Made by a program: the position numbers and the translations under genes. Positions 1-7,861 of a DNA stretch of 64,000 nucleotides are shown here, one piece after another (positions within the stretch are counted from its first letter, which is position 1; the number at the start of each line of letters is the position of its first letter). The notes under the pieces were generated by a model that did no database searches, was not told the DNA's origin, and saw only the letters and a list, made by a program, of their open reading frames with translations. The stretch lies in NCBI RefSeq assembly GCF_029873475.1, contig NZ_CP123501.1, positions 1 to 64,000 on the forward strand. Reading direction: 5' to 3'. This DNA comes from Arsenophonus sp. aPb (GTDB taxonomy: Bacteria; Pseudomonadota; Gammaproteobacteria; Enterobacterales; Enterobacteriaceae).

Positions 1-177
1 ATGTTAAGTTATTTATACGGTTCTAATCCTAAAATAATATTTTTGGAGATTTCTCATTCAAAAACTTATACATTTTTGTTTTTAAAAGGAATTTATAATG
101 TCTCAAAATTTAAAATACCCTATTGTCCTAGCTCATGGATTATTTGGTTTCGATAAAATCGCTGGTATTTACCCTTA
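1..177 (+). repeat. 177-bp inverted repeat, left arm (lipase promoter and 5' end)
   Basis: This arm matches the reverse complement of 1537-1713 at every base I compared. It holds the leader and first ~27 codons of the lipase gene at 98. The window begins at its first base, so it may extend further left. A partial inverted duplication of this kind fits IS- or transposon-mediated rearrangement. Confidence 0.9.
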
Positions 178-956
178 TTTTTTTAATGTTGCTTCTGCAT
201 TGGAGAAAGTAGGGTGCAAAGTATTCACCGCTACTATGTCAGCAGAAAACAATAATGAAGTTCGTGGTAATCAATTACTTAAATTTGTTAAAGAGGTTAT
301 TGCTGATACCGGTGCACTAAAAGTTAATCTAATTGGTCATAGTCAAGGTCCATTAGCTTGTCGTTATGTTGCGGCAACCAATCCTGACTTGGTTGCATCA
401 GTAACTTCTATTAATGGAGTAAACTTCGGGTCTGAAATTGCTGACTTAGTGCTTTTAGCTTTACAGACTAATATATTACCAAAAGTTATTGCAGAGGCTA
501 TTCTTAACGCTTTTGGTATATTTCTTTCTGCTATTGCTGGCTATCCTTGTTTACCTCAAGATGCAATAGGGGCTCTCAATGCATTATCTACTGAAGGATT
601 GGCTGAATTTAACGTCAATTATCCTCAAGGTTTACCAAGCAAATGGGGGGGGAAGGAAAGGAATTAGATAATGGTATATACTATTATTCTTGGGGAGGAA
701 TCGTGAATTCTATGCCAGATTTAAATCCTCTACATATGGCAATGCTTGGATTATCTATTTTCTTTGAAAAAGAACGATTTCAAAATGATGGTTTAGTTGG
801 TCGTTATAGTATGCACCTTGGTAAAGTAATTCGCTCTGATTATATACTTGACCATATGGATGCTATAATCAGCCGGCAGGGATGGTAAGTAGTAAAGTGG
901 ATCCTATTGCGTTATTTGTAAACCATGCAGCTTTATTAAAATCTAAAGGTTTGTGA
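98..956 (+). pseudogene. Triacylglycerol lipase, Proteus/Pseudomonas family I type, two frameshifts
   Basis: The product would hydrolyse triglyceride esters as an alpha/beta hydrolase. The first frame (98-667) carries the oxyanion HG at residues 13-14 and the nucleophile elbow GHSQG with Ser82. Reading then shifts at a run of G residues near 645-651 into a second frame (to 888) holding the NDGLVG acid region and LDHMD with the catalytic His. A second shift near 881 restores the C-terminal tail DPIALFVNHAALLK, which ends at 956. All three triad residues survive but no single frame covers them. No signal peptide is visible, as in Proteus-type lipases. The gene is read as decayed, although an error in the G run would halve the damage. 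Confidence 0.85.
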
Positions 957-1037
957 GTTAATAACTCTCATAAACTAGTTTTTCTGTTTCATTAATAAAA
1001 TGAATAAATGTAAAAAAGCAGGTTTAGTAATAATTAA

Positions 1038-1151
1038 ATGGATATTGCTGGCTGGATTATTACCCGCGTGACCCATACCTTAAATGATAGCGGATTTACT
1101 ACTGCGATTGAATTAGAGGTAAAAATTTCTGATTTAGAGGTGAACGAGTAA
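1038..1151 (+). pseudogene. C-terminal remnant of P2-type late control protein D (tail protein)
   Basis: The reading frame encodes a tail very close to the end of the larger gpD fragment at 7250-7569 (same WIITRVTHTLNDSGFTTA core). It is followed at the same distance by an ogr remnant, so this is a second, shorter copy of the same phage gene pair. It is too short to be functional. Confidence 0.7.
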
Positions 1152-1188
1152 TTTTTGTTAAGTATGATAAAATGGTCTTAATATCAAC

Positions 1189-1283
1189 ATGATGATCAAG
1201 AAGGTCGCTGTCATGATGAGATGCCCACTTTGCGGTCAATCTGCCAATACCCGTAGTTCGTTACAAATTTAAATCAAACTGGG
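1189..1283 (+). pseudogene. Ogr/Delta-type zinc-finger activator remnant
   Basis: It encodes MRCPLCGQSANTRSS, the first zinc-binding CxxC of the Ogr/Delta family of P2/P4 late activators. A one-base deletion relative to the copy at 7631 then gives a stop at 1270. The rest is replaced by a miniature Tn3 element starting at 1290. Confidence 0.75.
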
Positions 1284-1289
1284 GTTCTA

Positions 1290-1536
1290 CGGGTAGTTTG
1301 CGGGAAAGTGCAGGGAACTACGTTAAGAGTTTTGCTTACCACTCATAGAAACCCGTCAAGATAATATGCTCCCAGCCAGATGGAAATCAGGTGGTCGACC
1401 TAGAACTGCTCCAGATAAGCTGGAGCAGGCTCGCATACTTTATCAAAATTCTGAAAAGTCGGTTCGTGAGGTCTGTGAGCTATCTGGTTTCTCAAGAAGA
1501 ACGTTACTTAGCTACATGAAAGAGCATAAAATGCCT
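1290..1536 (+). mobile_element. Miniature Tn3-derived element, copy 1 (right end missing)
   Basis: It starts with the same 38-bp terminal inverted repeat (CGGGTAGTTTGCGGG...) as the transposon at 14714-18403. It then has a short stretch of the tnpA 3' end fused directly to the tnpR 3' end. The internal junction is the same as in the intact miniature element at 42023-42305. The right terminal repeat has been lost at the junction with the inverted lipase arm. Confidence 0.85.
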
Positions 1537-1713
1537 TAAGGGTAAATACCAGCGATTTTATCGAAACCAAATAATCCATGAGCTAGGACAATAGGGTATT
1601 TTAAATTTTGAGACATTATAAATTCCTTTTAAAAACAAAAATGTATAAGTTTTTGAATGAGAAATCTCCAAAAATATTATTTTAGGATTAGAACCGTATA
1701 AATAACTTAACAT
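1537..1713 (-). repeat. 177-bp inverted repeat, right arm
   Basis: Reverse complement of 1-177, containing the lipase leader and first codons in the opposite orientation. It abuts the truncated miniature Tn3 element, which suggests that one event created both edges. Confidence 0.9.
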
Positions 1714-2322
1714 ACAAATAAAATAAACGTATGCTTAAAATTCATTTTTATGAAATTTTAATTAAATTGAAATTTTTTATATAAAAATTAATTAGAAAGT
1801 TTTCAATATATTTTAACTTATTTTATTATTAAAATAATAATAGAATATCAACATTTGTTATACTTATTTTTCACTATGTGATTTAACTATTTTTTGCTAT
1901 GAAATAAAAAAGATAGACAACTATAAAAAATGAAATTTAGTTTTGTCAATGAAATTGAAGTGCTAGAGTAGTAAATTTTTAACAAAATGTTATTATGAAA
2001 AAATCATCTATTTTAGCGCAGAAAAACATTTTAAATCCCTATGTGTTGTTTTTGGATTGAGTTTAAGAAATCGCTGTTATTGTAATACTATAAAACTTTT
2101 ATGGTTATAACAAAAAGCAAAAAACATATATTATATTTTTTTAAAAAAATATCATTGTTTTTAATTTAATTTAAATTGAAAAATACTAATAATTATGTGA
2201 ACATAAAAAACATTAAATAAACCTAAACATTAGTTTTTTTAATTTACCATTAATATATTAATTTTTTCTAAACAAGAAAAAATTAATAAAATTTAACCAT
2301 AGTTAATATAGGAACGTTAGTT
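1714..2322. other. AT-rich intergenic stretch
   Basis: I see no coding frame. Bases ~1950-2075 resemble 53500-53630 (shared AACAAAATGTTAT and GGATTGAG/TTGATTGAG blocks), so it may be an old remnant of a duplicated segment. The last ~100 bases form the promoter region of the gene at 2323, but no clear -35/-10 pair stands out in such AT-rich DNA. Confidence 0.4.
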
Positions 2323-2724
2323 ATGAACACAAAAGAAATGCCACAAACATTTTACACATTTACGACATATCTTGCATTAATTGATACTGTCTTTAAAACA
2401 AACAATAAATTTAAACTAAAGGTAATTAGTTCTAACTCTCCTGCTAGTCAAGAAATAGAAATTAACTCATCTTACCCCAATAATAATGTTTTTACTGAAT
2501 TCAATATTAAGACAGCAGATATAGTGGTATGGACATTAGAACTTTACAAAGAAGATAATACACAAGTATATCGAGGTAGATTAGAACTTGTGTATAATGA
2601 TAAAGATAAAAAACTAACTATTTTAAAATTTAAAGAAGATTCTGATTCAGGTACACATATTGGACTTAATTTAGAAAAGAATGACTTTAATTTTACGTTT
2701 GAAATTTTTGGGTCTATAGACTAA
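2323..2724 (+). CDS. Small protein, member A of a three-paralog family (unknown function)
   Basis: 133 residues, rich in Asn, Lys and beta-branched residues, with no signal peptide or membrane segment. It aligns at low identity along its length with the products of 3952 and 27863: the FKTNNKFKLKV segment matches IFKTDDFFEINIT and IFKKNDVFEANVT, and the ADIVVWTLEL segment matches AGTIILDFVI and AGTIILDLVI. Alternating hydrophobic residues suggest an all-beta fold. It is a single-gene unit behind a long AT-rich upstream region, with GGAACG as a ribosome site about 10 bases before ATG. I do not recognise a known family. An effector or secreted protein is possible but unproven. Confidence 0.7.
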   Translation: MNTKEMPQTFYTFTTYLALIDTVFKTNNKFKLKVISSNSPASQEIEINSSYPNNNVFTEFNIKTADIVVWTLELYKEDNTQVYRGRLELVYNDKDKKLTILKFKEDSDSGTHIGLNLEKNDFNFTFEIFGSID

Positions 2725-3009
2725 CAATTTTTCTATAATTAAAGTCAGAGACATTATGTAAAAAAACTAAATCGGTAATAAAAGGGCAGGATCTAAACTA
2801 TCTATATCAAAAGTAATATAGACAGGAAGAGATCCTGCATTTCTGCGAATTTTTTTGCTATCTCAATTGATCTCATATAGAACGAATGGCACTGTTGCAA
2901 ATATCGTGATGCGGCATTATTTGTTGGTGAAGGTATTACATTTCAAAGGCTCTACTCACCAGACACATCTCACCAAGAGGATGACCTAACCTTTACACAG
3001 TGCCCACAT

Positions 3010-3200
3010 GTGAGTTTACCCGTTAATGGCAGACCGGGACCGGATTTTACATTGCGTTCTAAACGAAGGGTTTTTACCCATTGGCGTATAGCTGAAAGGC
3101 TTACATTCATCGCTTTCGCTGCTTCCTGGTGGGTATAATTCTGTTCAAGCACTAATTGGGCCGTTTCACCTTTAAATTCAGCAGTATATATTTTACTCAT
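3010..3200 (-). pseudogene. IS3-family transposase OrfA, N-terminal fragment
   Basis: It encodes MSKIYTAEFKGETAQLVLEQ followed by the HTH segment HQEAAKAMNVSLSAIRQWVK and the linker KSGPGLPLT, characteristic of IS3-group OrfA. The frame runs into IS26-like sequence at about 3010, so the C-terminal leucine-zipper half is missing. Confidence 0.75.
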
Positions 3201-3326
3201 TTTAGCACCTGTAAAAATTATGAGGCAAGCATATCACCTCTACTTAGGTGGCTAAATTCAGTATGCCACTACAAGGCTACCTAGGCAGATAGAATTTAGA
3301 TAATATCAATTTGTATATAAAATATA

Positions 3327-3365
3327 CTTTAGCGTAGGATATTTTCCGTTTTCCAAGCGGATCCC
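3327..3365 (-). repeat. Orphan Tn3-family terminal inverted repeat
   Basis: A 38-39 bp block starting GGGATCCGCTTGGAAAACGG (minus strand) and ending TACGCTAAAG. It matches the right end of the transposon at 22206-26067 (GGGCTCCGTTTGGGAAACGG...TACGTTAAG). No transposase accompanies it. The TCCG...CGGA arms could also form a hairpin. Confidence 0.65.
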
Positions 3366-3419
3366 ATATAGGGCAATATCCGATTAAGCACTTATGACGA
3401 ATAATGAAGCTCAGTCGCG

Positions 3420-3590
3420 AGAGCCTGGGGTTATCGTATGTCAGCAGCACAATTACGCAAAGAAGGTTATAGGGTTGGTTATTATAAAACCCGAAAATTG
3501 ATGAAGCAGTTGGGATTAAAAGTTAAACAATGAAAGCGTTATCGACCAGGTTCAAAAAGCAAAGCGATAGCTGATGCCGTATTTTAGTAC
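3420..3590 (+). pseudogene. IS3-family transposase OrfB remnant
   Basis: The frame reads SAAQLRKEGYRVGYYKTRKL then LMKQLGLKVKQ, the HTH_21 region of IS3-family OrfB. A TGA follows at ~3530, with KRYRPGSKSKAIAD continuing after it. It lies in the opposite orientation to the OrfA fragment at 3010-3200, so the element was inverted or pieced together. Confidence 0.7.
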
Positions 3591-3711
3591 CAACGTATCG
3601 CCTAAAGGATAATGTCGTGTGTAAAGTGTCGACCTTTAAAAATATTCATGTGGGCACCTTTGATTAAATCGTCAGGAATATTAGCAGCAACCCGATCTTT
3701 GTAACAGAGCC

Positions 3712-3951
3712 TTAAAAATTAATTTATTTTAAACATCTATAAATAAAAAACAATAAAATATGATAAATAGCATTAAAGAGTTTTAAATGAAAATATTTAT
3801 AAAATAAAAAATATAATTATAAAACAATGAAAATAAATTTTAATTAAATTTAAACTTGATAAACAATACAAAATATATATAGTTACATCAATTAAATAAT
3901 ATTTCATAAAATAAACTACCAAAAAATAACAGGAGCTTCTATAATGAAATA
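3712..3951. other. AT-rich upstream region of the gene at 3952
   Basis: No coding frame is visible. The base composition resembles the long AT-rich leaders before the related genes at 2323 and 27863. Confidence 0.35.
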
Positions 3952-4335
3952 ATGGGTGAGAAATATAGTGTATATTTTAAATTATCTGATAATATCTTTA
4001 AGACAGATGATTTTTTTGAAATAAATATTACTTCCTCAACAGGTAAAAATTATAAATTTAGTTCAGTTTATGATGATGAATCAAATGAACCAAGATATAA
4101 TCAAATTGATATTGATAATTCAGCAGGAACAATAATTTTAGATTTTGTTATTCAAAGAAAAGATAATTATGAAGTCATATCTACATGTAATGCAACAATA
4201 AAATATGATGATATAATTGGAAAATTATCTGTTTTCCATTTTGAGTCAAAACCAAGAGAAGGAGTTTCTATTAAATTAGATGTTGTTGGCGATAAAAATG
4301 ACCATGCTACTTTAGAAATCACTCGTAAAGAATAA
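3952..4335 (+). CDS. Small protein, member B of the three-paralog family
   Basis: 127 residues, clearly homologous to the product of 27863: GEKYSVYFKLSDNIFK against GEKFSIYFKFIDGIFK, SAGTIILDFVI against SAGTIILDLVI, and TIKYDDIIGKL against TIKYDDILEEL. The start region is odd. AGGAG at ~3931 is well spaced for an ATG at 3944, which reads ATG AAA TAA. The TAA shares its last A with the ATG at 3952, the only start in the long frame. Either a two-codon leader is coupled to the gene, or an indel has moved the original start out of frame. Paralog 27863 carries extra residues before GEK, which favours the second reading. Function unknown. Confidence 0.75.
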   Translation: MGEKYSVYFKLSDNIFKTDDFFEINITSSTGKNYKFSSVYDDESNEPRYNQIDIDNSAGTIILDFVIQRKDNYEVISTCNATIKYDDIIGKLSVFHFESKPREGVSIKLDVVGDKNDHATLEITRKE

Positions 4336-4385
4336 AATAAATCCAGTTTAAAAAACGGAAATGAAATAGGGTTACTTTTTTTATT

Positions 4386-4412
4386 GAATAGAACGCGTAA
4401 ATAGTTCTATTC
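4386..4412 (+). terminator. Terminator hairpin after gene 3952
   Basis: The arms GAATAGAAC and GTTCTATTC form a 9-bp stem 50 bases after the stop codon, followed by ATTTTTAA. It is a plausible intrinsic terminator with a short U tract. Confidence 0.6.
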
Positions 4413-4623
4413 ATTTTTAATGAATCTAACAATCTGTTATTTATATTTTTTATATTAAATGACTTAATAGAATTAATAAAAAATAATTAAATATTTTGCA
4501 GTCAATTAATTAAAATTAACGGTATTTATATAAATAGTTACAATTTGTTTTATTGTTTATCATATTATTAATCGATTTTATCATTTTAAATTTCAATAAG
4601 GATTAATGATATTGTAAGAAATA

Positions 4624-4700
4624 GAAAAACCAGCCCGAGAGATAAACAGGCCGGCTTGATTTTTCCCATAGCGTTAGCGCAACCTAGCCGCATTAGGAGG
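4624..4700 (-). ncRNA. Conserved element with strong terminator downstream of the HTH gene, copy 1
   Basis: On the minus strand a block close to GCGGCTAGGTTGCGCTAACG leads into a stem (CCGGCCTG...CGGGCTGG) and a T run. Near-identical blocks lie at 42396-42460 and 59407-59470, each downstream of a homologous HTH gene and after another hairpin. Three copies with the same order suggest either a conserved operon end or a small RNA gene. I cannot tell which. Confidence 0.5.
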
Positions 4701-4779
4701 CAGGGCTTTATATTTATAATTTTAGTCGAAAGGAATATTACTACGGGGTTAATTATCGTAGGAAAATAGGCGCCATGGC

Positions 4780-4798
4780 AGGTGCCTTAAAGGCACCT
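4780..4798. terminator. Palindromic hairpin directly after the HTH gene
   Basis: AGGTGCC and GGCACCT arms around TTAAA lie just past the stop of the minus-strand gene at 4807. The homologous genes at 42565 and 59670 also have a hairpin at this point with a different sequence. Confidence 0.45.
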
Positions 4799-4806
4799 GT
4801 TATTTT

Positions 4807-5100
4807 CTATTGATTTGTGGTGGGGATGGTTTTGTCTATTCTTTTACAGTTATACATCGTAAAAATTGACAGACGAACATGAAATACCGTTAATAGCCCT
4901 GTTAATGATTTTGTTTCAAATTTATTTTTAGACTCTGCAATAGTTTGTTTAACATTTTTATAAGAAACAGCCCGCAATACTGAAATTTCTTTTTGTGGTA
5001 TACCTTGTGCGAATAAAAATGACGTTTCAAATTGCACCTGTGTCAGCTCAGGAAACTCTTTACGTAATTCAGGATACTTAACTGGATCGACTATTTTCAT
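4807..5100 (-). CDS. Small LuxR-like helix-turn-helix protein of the Rpn cassette
   Basis: 97 residues. The conserved FPELTxxQxET segment is followed by the recognition region GIPQKEISVLRAVSYKNVKQ and a KFETKSL segment, the pattern of a LuxR/GerE-type DNA-binding HTH. No sensor domain is present. Homologs in this window are at 42565 and 59670. The ATG overlaps the stop of the upstream Icd-like gene (ATGA), so translation is probably coupled. It belongs to an operon controlled by the C4-like RNA at 5331-5411. A regulator of the same prophage-like module is the likeliest role, by inference. Confidence 0.75.
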   Translation of the reverse strand: MKIVDPVKYPELRKEFPELTQVQFETSFLFAQGIPQKEISVLRAVSYKNVKQTIAESKNKFETKSLTGLLTVFHVRLSIFTMYNCKRIDKTIPTTNQ

Positions 5101-5276
5101 GCCACCACCTCACAAACAGGCAGACGGCCAGACCAGATAAAACGAACGCTTGAGTAGGTTTTAAGTAAATTTAAAGTGTCTTGAGTAAGTGATGCTTTTG
5201 TTGTGGGTTTGTTAGGGTGGTTTGGAATAATCCAATAGATATCGATAAATTTAAAGTGAGTTTGAATGTTAGCCAT
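5097..5276 (-). CDS. Icd-like small protein (host cell division inhibitor-like)
   Basis: 59 residues starting MANIQTHFKF, chosen because AAAGAGA lies 8 bases upstream; a longer frame to 5342 would run through the structured RNA. The protein has a YWIIPN segment and ends in SGRLPVCEVVA. A C-terminal GRLPVxEV is typical of short proteins annotated as Icd-like in enterobacterial prophages, after phage P1 icd, which lies under c4 RNA control. The same gene is at 59930. Its ribosome site and the preceding hairpin are complementary to the seeds of the C4-like RNA just upstream. The family call rests on this short motif plus context. Confidence 0.6.
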   Translation of the reverse strand: MANIQTHFKFIDIYWIIPNHPNKPTTKASLTQDTLNLLKTYSSVRFIWSGRLPVCEVVA

Positions 5277-5284
5277 AGCTACGT

Positions 5285-5330
5285 TCTCTTTCGTAAGTTT
5301 TTGTTCCTCACTTCCCGATGCTAAACGGGG
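5285..5330 (-). promoter_or_regulatory. Second antisense target over the Icd-like ribosome-binding site
   Basis: Minus strand: the hairpin CCCG-TTTAGCAT-CGGG (5313-5330) displays the loop that complements seed 2 (ATGCTAA) of the RNA at 5331-5411. TACGAAAGAGA (5285-5295), which contains the Shine-Dalgarno sequence, complements seed 1 (TTTCTTTCGTA) at 10 of 11 positions. This resembles seqC of the phage P4 immunity region and the target site in phage P1 ant mRNA. Confidence 0.6.
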
Positions 5331-5411
5331 GTGGCGAGACATAACAGGGTTAGCATACCGGTACGAAAGAAACCGGCGAGCCGTTAGGCTCCCCCATTAC
5401 GCCCCGCCATA
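5331..5411 (-). ncRNA. C4/CI-type antisense RNA, copy i
   Basis: Minus strand. The outer stem TATGGCG...CGCCA encloses a GAGCC-TAAC-GGCTC hairpin, then a CCGG-CCGG hairpin whose loop holds seed 1 (TTTCTTTCGTA), then single-stranded seed 2 (ATGCTAACC). Architecture and consensus resemble C4 antisense RNAs of phages P1/P7 and P4 CI RNA. Both seeds match the leader target at 5472-5520 and the ribosome-site target at 5285-5330. Three other copies in the window differ in the seeds and in their targets together. Confidence 0.7.
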
Positions 5412-5442
5412 TCAAGACGTAACTTAGGTTTTCAACAGACGT

Positions 5443-5466
5443 AAAAAAACCGCGCTATAGCGGCTA
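5443..5466 (-). terminator. Intrinsic terminator between leader target and C4-like RNA, copy i
   Basis: On the minus strand a GC-rich stem built around CCGCTATAGCGCGG is followed by seven T. In the P4 model, pairing of CI RNA with seqA favours termination at such a site. Confidence 0.7.
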
Positions 5467-5471
5467 TTGTC

Positions 5472-5520
5472 CGCTTTCGTACTCAGGATGCTAAACCTGA
5501 TCATCTATATAAAGATGACA
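5472..5520 (-). promoter_or_regulatory. Leader target (seqA-like), copy i
   Basis: Minus strand: first hairpin TCATCT...AGATGA, then CAGG-TTTAGCAT-CCTG showing the target loop for seed 2, then GTACGAAAG complementary to seed 1. It begins close to the predicted transcription start. Confidence 0.65.
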
Positions 5521-5525
5521 ACTCA

Positions 5526-5555
5526 AATATAACAGGTTAAATCTTTTTGTGTCAA
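5526..5555 (-). promoter_or_regulatory. Sigma-70 promoter of the Icd/HTH leader, copy i
   Basis: Minus strand TTGACA, 18-base spacer, TATATT. The same -35/-10 pair and spacer occur at 11832-11861 and 60347-60376. Confidence 0.7.
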
Positions 5556-5574
5556 CTAGTTAGACCCATGGAAG

Positions 5575-5814
5575 CTAAATATTTTTCTTTAAATTATTCA
5601 ATTCAGCGTCAGTTAATCCTGTTGACATTTTTATAATTTCACGTTTTACGCCATTTTTGATAAGTTGCCGAGCAATTGTGATTTTTGTATCTCGTTCACC
5701 CTTAAGTTTTCCTTTCTGCATACCCTCCTGAATCCCCTCAAGTTTTCCTTCCAACCTACCTTTTTGCATTCCTTCTTGAATACCCTCTTGTCTAAGAGCT
5801 TGTGCAATCGTCAT
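5575..5814 (-). CDS. Predicted intragenic C-terminal Rpn product (RpnS-like)
   Basis: In-frame ATG (MTIAQALRQEG) inside the rpn frame, preceded by GAGG five bases upstream. The same placement occurs in all four rpn genes of the window. Rpn nucleases are known to be accompanied by a short antitoxin translated from an internal start. Expression is inferred. Confidence 0.5.
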   Translation of the reverse strand: MTIAQALRQEGIQEGMQKGRLEGKLEGIQEGMQKGKLKGERDTKITIARQLIKNGVKREIIKMSTGLTDAELNNLKKNI

Positions 5815-6422
5815 AAGCGCCTCTTTGTGTTTCTCTGAATTTTTAGCAATATTTGTGACAAATTCTATCGGATTTTTAGCATTACCCTCTTGGATCAAGT
5901 AATTCATCATTGTTACTGCCTGTTTTTCTGTATAATAATCATACGACAACAATTTGGCAATTTCGTGCAATAATTCTGACATATCACGCTGTCGAATATG
6001 TTTTTGTACGAATTCCAGTAATGCTATCCGATGGTGTTTCATAATCTCACCGTCATCAAGCGTCGTTACATCAACTAACTTAAACGGTTCTGTATAAATT
6101 TTCTCAGCAAGTTCACTATTGCTAAAGCAGTCAAACCAGCAAGTACTATGTGGATGTGGACTTTTCTCGCCAGCATAAAACAAAATCGGGTACACTAGTG
6201 GTAATTTTTTGTGACCCGCTTCTAAGTGTTTTTGCATCGCTCCCATACTGTATTTTATCAGACGCCACGCGATAAGTTTGTCCGGTGTTGATTGATGCTC
6301 AACGAGTAGATATAAATAACCTTTTCCTTTTGTGGTACTAACAGAATACAGGATATCACTCTGGTAATTTTTCATCTCTTCATCAATAAATGATCCTGAT
6401 TCAATGCGGATAGTCTCTAGAT
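5575..6422 (-). pseudogene. Rpn-family PD-(D/E)XK nuclease, 5' end lost to IS26-like element
   Basis: It aligns with the intact proteins at 11881 and 60397 from LETIRIESGSFIDEEMK onward. The first ~40 residues (MSKKFTPTPHDAxFxQFLSE in the intact copies) are replaced by the IS at 6423. The nuclease core residues in SDILYS and LVEHQSTPDK remain. The C-terminal part has repeated EGxQKGxLEG units typical of the variable Rpn tail. Lacking the N-terminal segment it is probably inactive, but the internal start at 5814 is intact, so an isolated C-terminal product could still be made. Confidence 0.85.
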
Positions 6423-7248
6423 GGCACTGTTGCAAAGATCGTGATGCGGTAGCCTTAATTTGTTGGTGAAGGTCTTACATTTCAAAGACCCGATTCACCA
6501 GACACATCTCACCCAGGGGATGGCCAAAGTAAAATGACTCCGCCTGACCTTTACGCAGCGCCCGCATCACTTCAATCCCTTTTATTGTGGCATAAGCCGT
6601 CTTCATCGATTTAAAACCCAGCGTGGCGCTGATTATCCGTTTCAGTTTGCCATGATCGCATTCGATAACATTATTTCGGTACTTAATCTGTCGGTGTTCA
6701 ACATCAGACGGACATTGGCCCTCACGTTTAAGCTGAATAAGCGCACGAGCATATGTTGGAGACTTATCCGTATTAATAACGCCTGGGATCTGTCCCTGTT
6801 TTACATTATTTAAAATTTTACCCAGAAACCGATATGCCGCTTTGCTATTACGCCGTGGTGAAAGATAAAAATCCAGGGTACGCCCTCTGTTGTCTACAGC
6901 GCGATACAGATAAGCCCAGCGACCATTCACCTTTATATACGTTTCGTCAATGTGCCACGGGCAAAGAGCGGAAGGGTTACGCCAGTACCACCGCAGCCGT
7001 TTTTCCATTTCAGGGGCATAACGCTGAACCCAGCGATAGAGGGTGGTGTGGTCGACATGCACGCCGCGTTCGGCCAGCATCTCTTGCAGCTCACGATAAC
7101 TAATGCCGTATTTACAGTACCAGCGTACTGCCCACAGGATGATGTCGCGGGTAAAGTGTCGACCTTTAAAAACATTCATGTGGGTCACCTTTAGTTAAAT
7201 CGTCAAGCATGATTATCAGCAATTCGATCCGATCTTTGCAACAGTGCC
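6423..7248 (-). mobile_element. IS26-like element (IS6 family, group A)
   Basis: 826 bp bounded by GGCACTGTTGCAAAGATC and its inverse. The 8-mers outside (CTCTAGAT and AAAAAAAA) differ, so it is not a simple insertion. It joins a truncated rpn gene to a truncated phage tail gene, as expected from IS26-type replicative or conservative rearrangement. Confidence 0.9.
6475..7179 (-). CDS. tnpA: IS26-like DDE transposase
   Basis: 234 residues, the usual IS26 length, starting MNVFKGRHFTRDIILWAVRW. The HTH region (YRELQEMLAERGVHVDHTTL) is followed by the catalytic motif DETYIKVNGRWAYLYRAVD, the second Asp in INTDKSPTY, and HGKLKRI with downstream Glu/Lys signature ECDHGKLKR. It is full length and apparently active, and nearly identical to IS26 TnpA by eye. 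Confidence 0.92.
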   Translation of the reverse strand: MNVFKGRHFTRDIILWAVRWYCKYGISYRELQEMLAERGVHVDHTTLYRWVQRYAPEMEKRLRWYWRNPSALCPWHIDETYIKVNGRWAYLYRAVDNRGRTLDFYLSPRRNSKAAYRFLGKILNNVKQGQIPGVINTDKSPTYARALIQLKREGQCPSDVEHRQIKYRNNVIECDHGKLKRIISATLGFKSMKTAYATIKGIEVMRALRKGQAESFYFGHPLGEMCLVNRVFEM

Positions 7249-7249
7249 A

Positions 7250-7569
7250 AAAAAAAGCAGAAAGAAGGTTATTACCTGATGGGTGAAGAAGGGAATGTTC
7301 TGATGCTCGCACACACTTATGCCACGGCACGCGCCGCAAAAGCTGCCTGGGAAAAGATACAGCGCGGTGTCGCTACTTTTTCAATCCAACTGGCTAAAGG
7401 TCGAGCTGACCTCTACCCTGAAATGCCCGTTAAAACGTTTGGCTTTAAACCAGAAATGGATGTTGCTGACTGGATCATTACCCGCGTTACTCATACCTTA
7501 AATGACAGCGGCTTTACTACTGCACTGGAACTAGAGGTAAAAATTTCTGATTTAGAAATGGACGAGTAA
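7250..7569 (+). pseudogene. P2-type late control protein D, C-terminal third
   Basis: The frame is open from the IS edge and reads KKQKEGYYLMGEEGNVLMLA, the baseplate/tail hub protein (gpD/VgrG-like) of P2-type phages. Only ~106 C-terminal residues remain because the 5' part was removed at the IS. It is followed after 37 bases by ogr, the usual P2 order. Confidence 0.75.
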
Positions 7570-7630
7570 TTTTTGTTAATTATGATAAAATAGTCTTAAT
7601 ATCAACATGATGATTAAGAAGGTAGCTGTC

Positions 7631-7861
7631 ATGATGAGATGCCCACTTTGCGGTCAACCTGCCAATACCCGTAGTTCATCACAAATTTCAAATCAAACGA
7701 AAGAGCGCTATAACCAGTGTCAGAATATCAACTGTGGTGCGACATTTATCAGTCATGAAACGGTAGCTCGGTTTATTTCGCAACCAGGAAAAATTGATCC
7801 AGTGAATCCTCATACTGATGAATTTCAACAAATAGCACTTTCTTTGGTTCTGTCGCATTAA
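7631..7861 (+). CDS. Ogr/Delta-family zinc-finger late-gene activator
   Basis: About 76 residues starting MMRCPLCGQPANTRSS, with a second pair in YNQCQNINCGATF: four Cys in the CxxC-x(n)-CxxxxC arrangement of P2 Ogr and P4 Delta. These proteins activate sigma-70 late phage promoters. It starts 61 bases after gpD. The last ~6 residues come from the IS at 7846, but the length is still about that of the family, so it may function. Start at 7631 or 7634 is uncertain. Confidence 0.8.
   Translation: MMRCPLCGQPANTRSSSQISNQTKERYNQCQNINCGATFISHETVARFISQPGKIDPVNPHTDEFQQIALSLVLSH

Larger units (their letters stand above)
2888..3711 (-). mobile_element. Chimeric IS26-like element with IS3-family debris inside
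   Basis: Both ends belong to the IS26-like element found intact at 6423: GGCACTGTTGCAAA at the left and a degenerate right end including the first codons MNIFKGRHFT at ~3600-3650. The transposase body is replaced by fragments of an IS3-family element and an isolated Tn3-type terminal repeat. The flanking 8-mers do not match, so the present structure arose by recombination and not by simple insertion. Confidence 0.7.

Noticed and set aside
5277..5342. Longer Icd-like protein starting at 5342
   Set aside because: It would translate the target hairpin; the homolog at 60097 and the ribosome site support ATG 5276.
6834..7194. Plus-strand reading frames within the IS26-like transposase
   Set aside because: They lie opposite or out of frame to an intact transposase and show no family motif.
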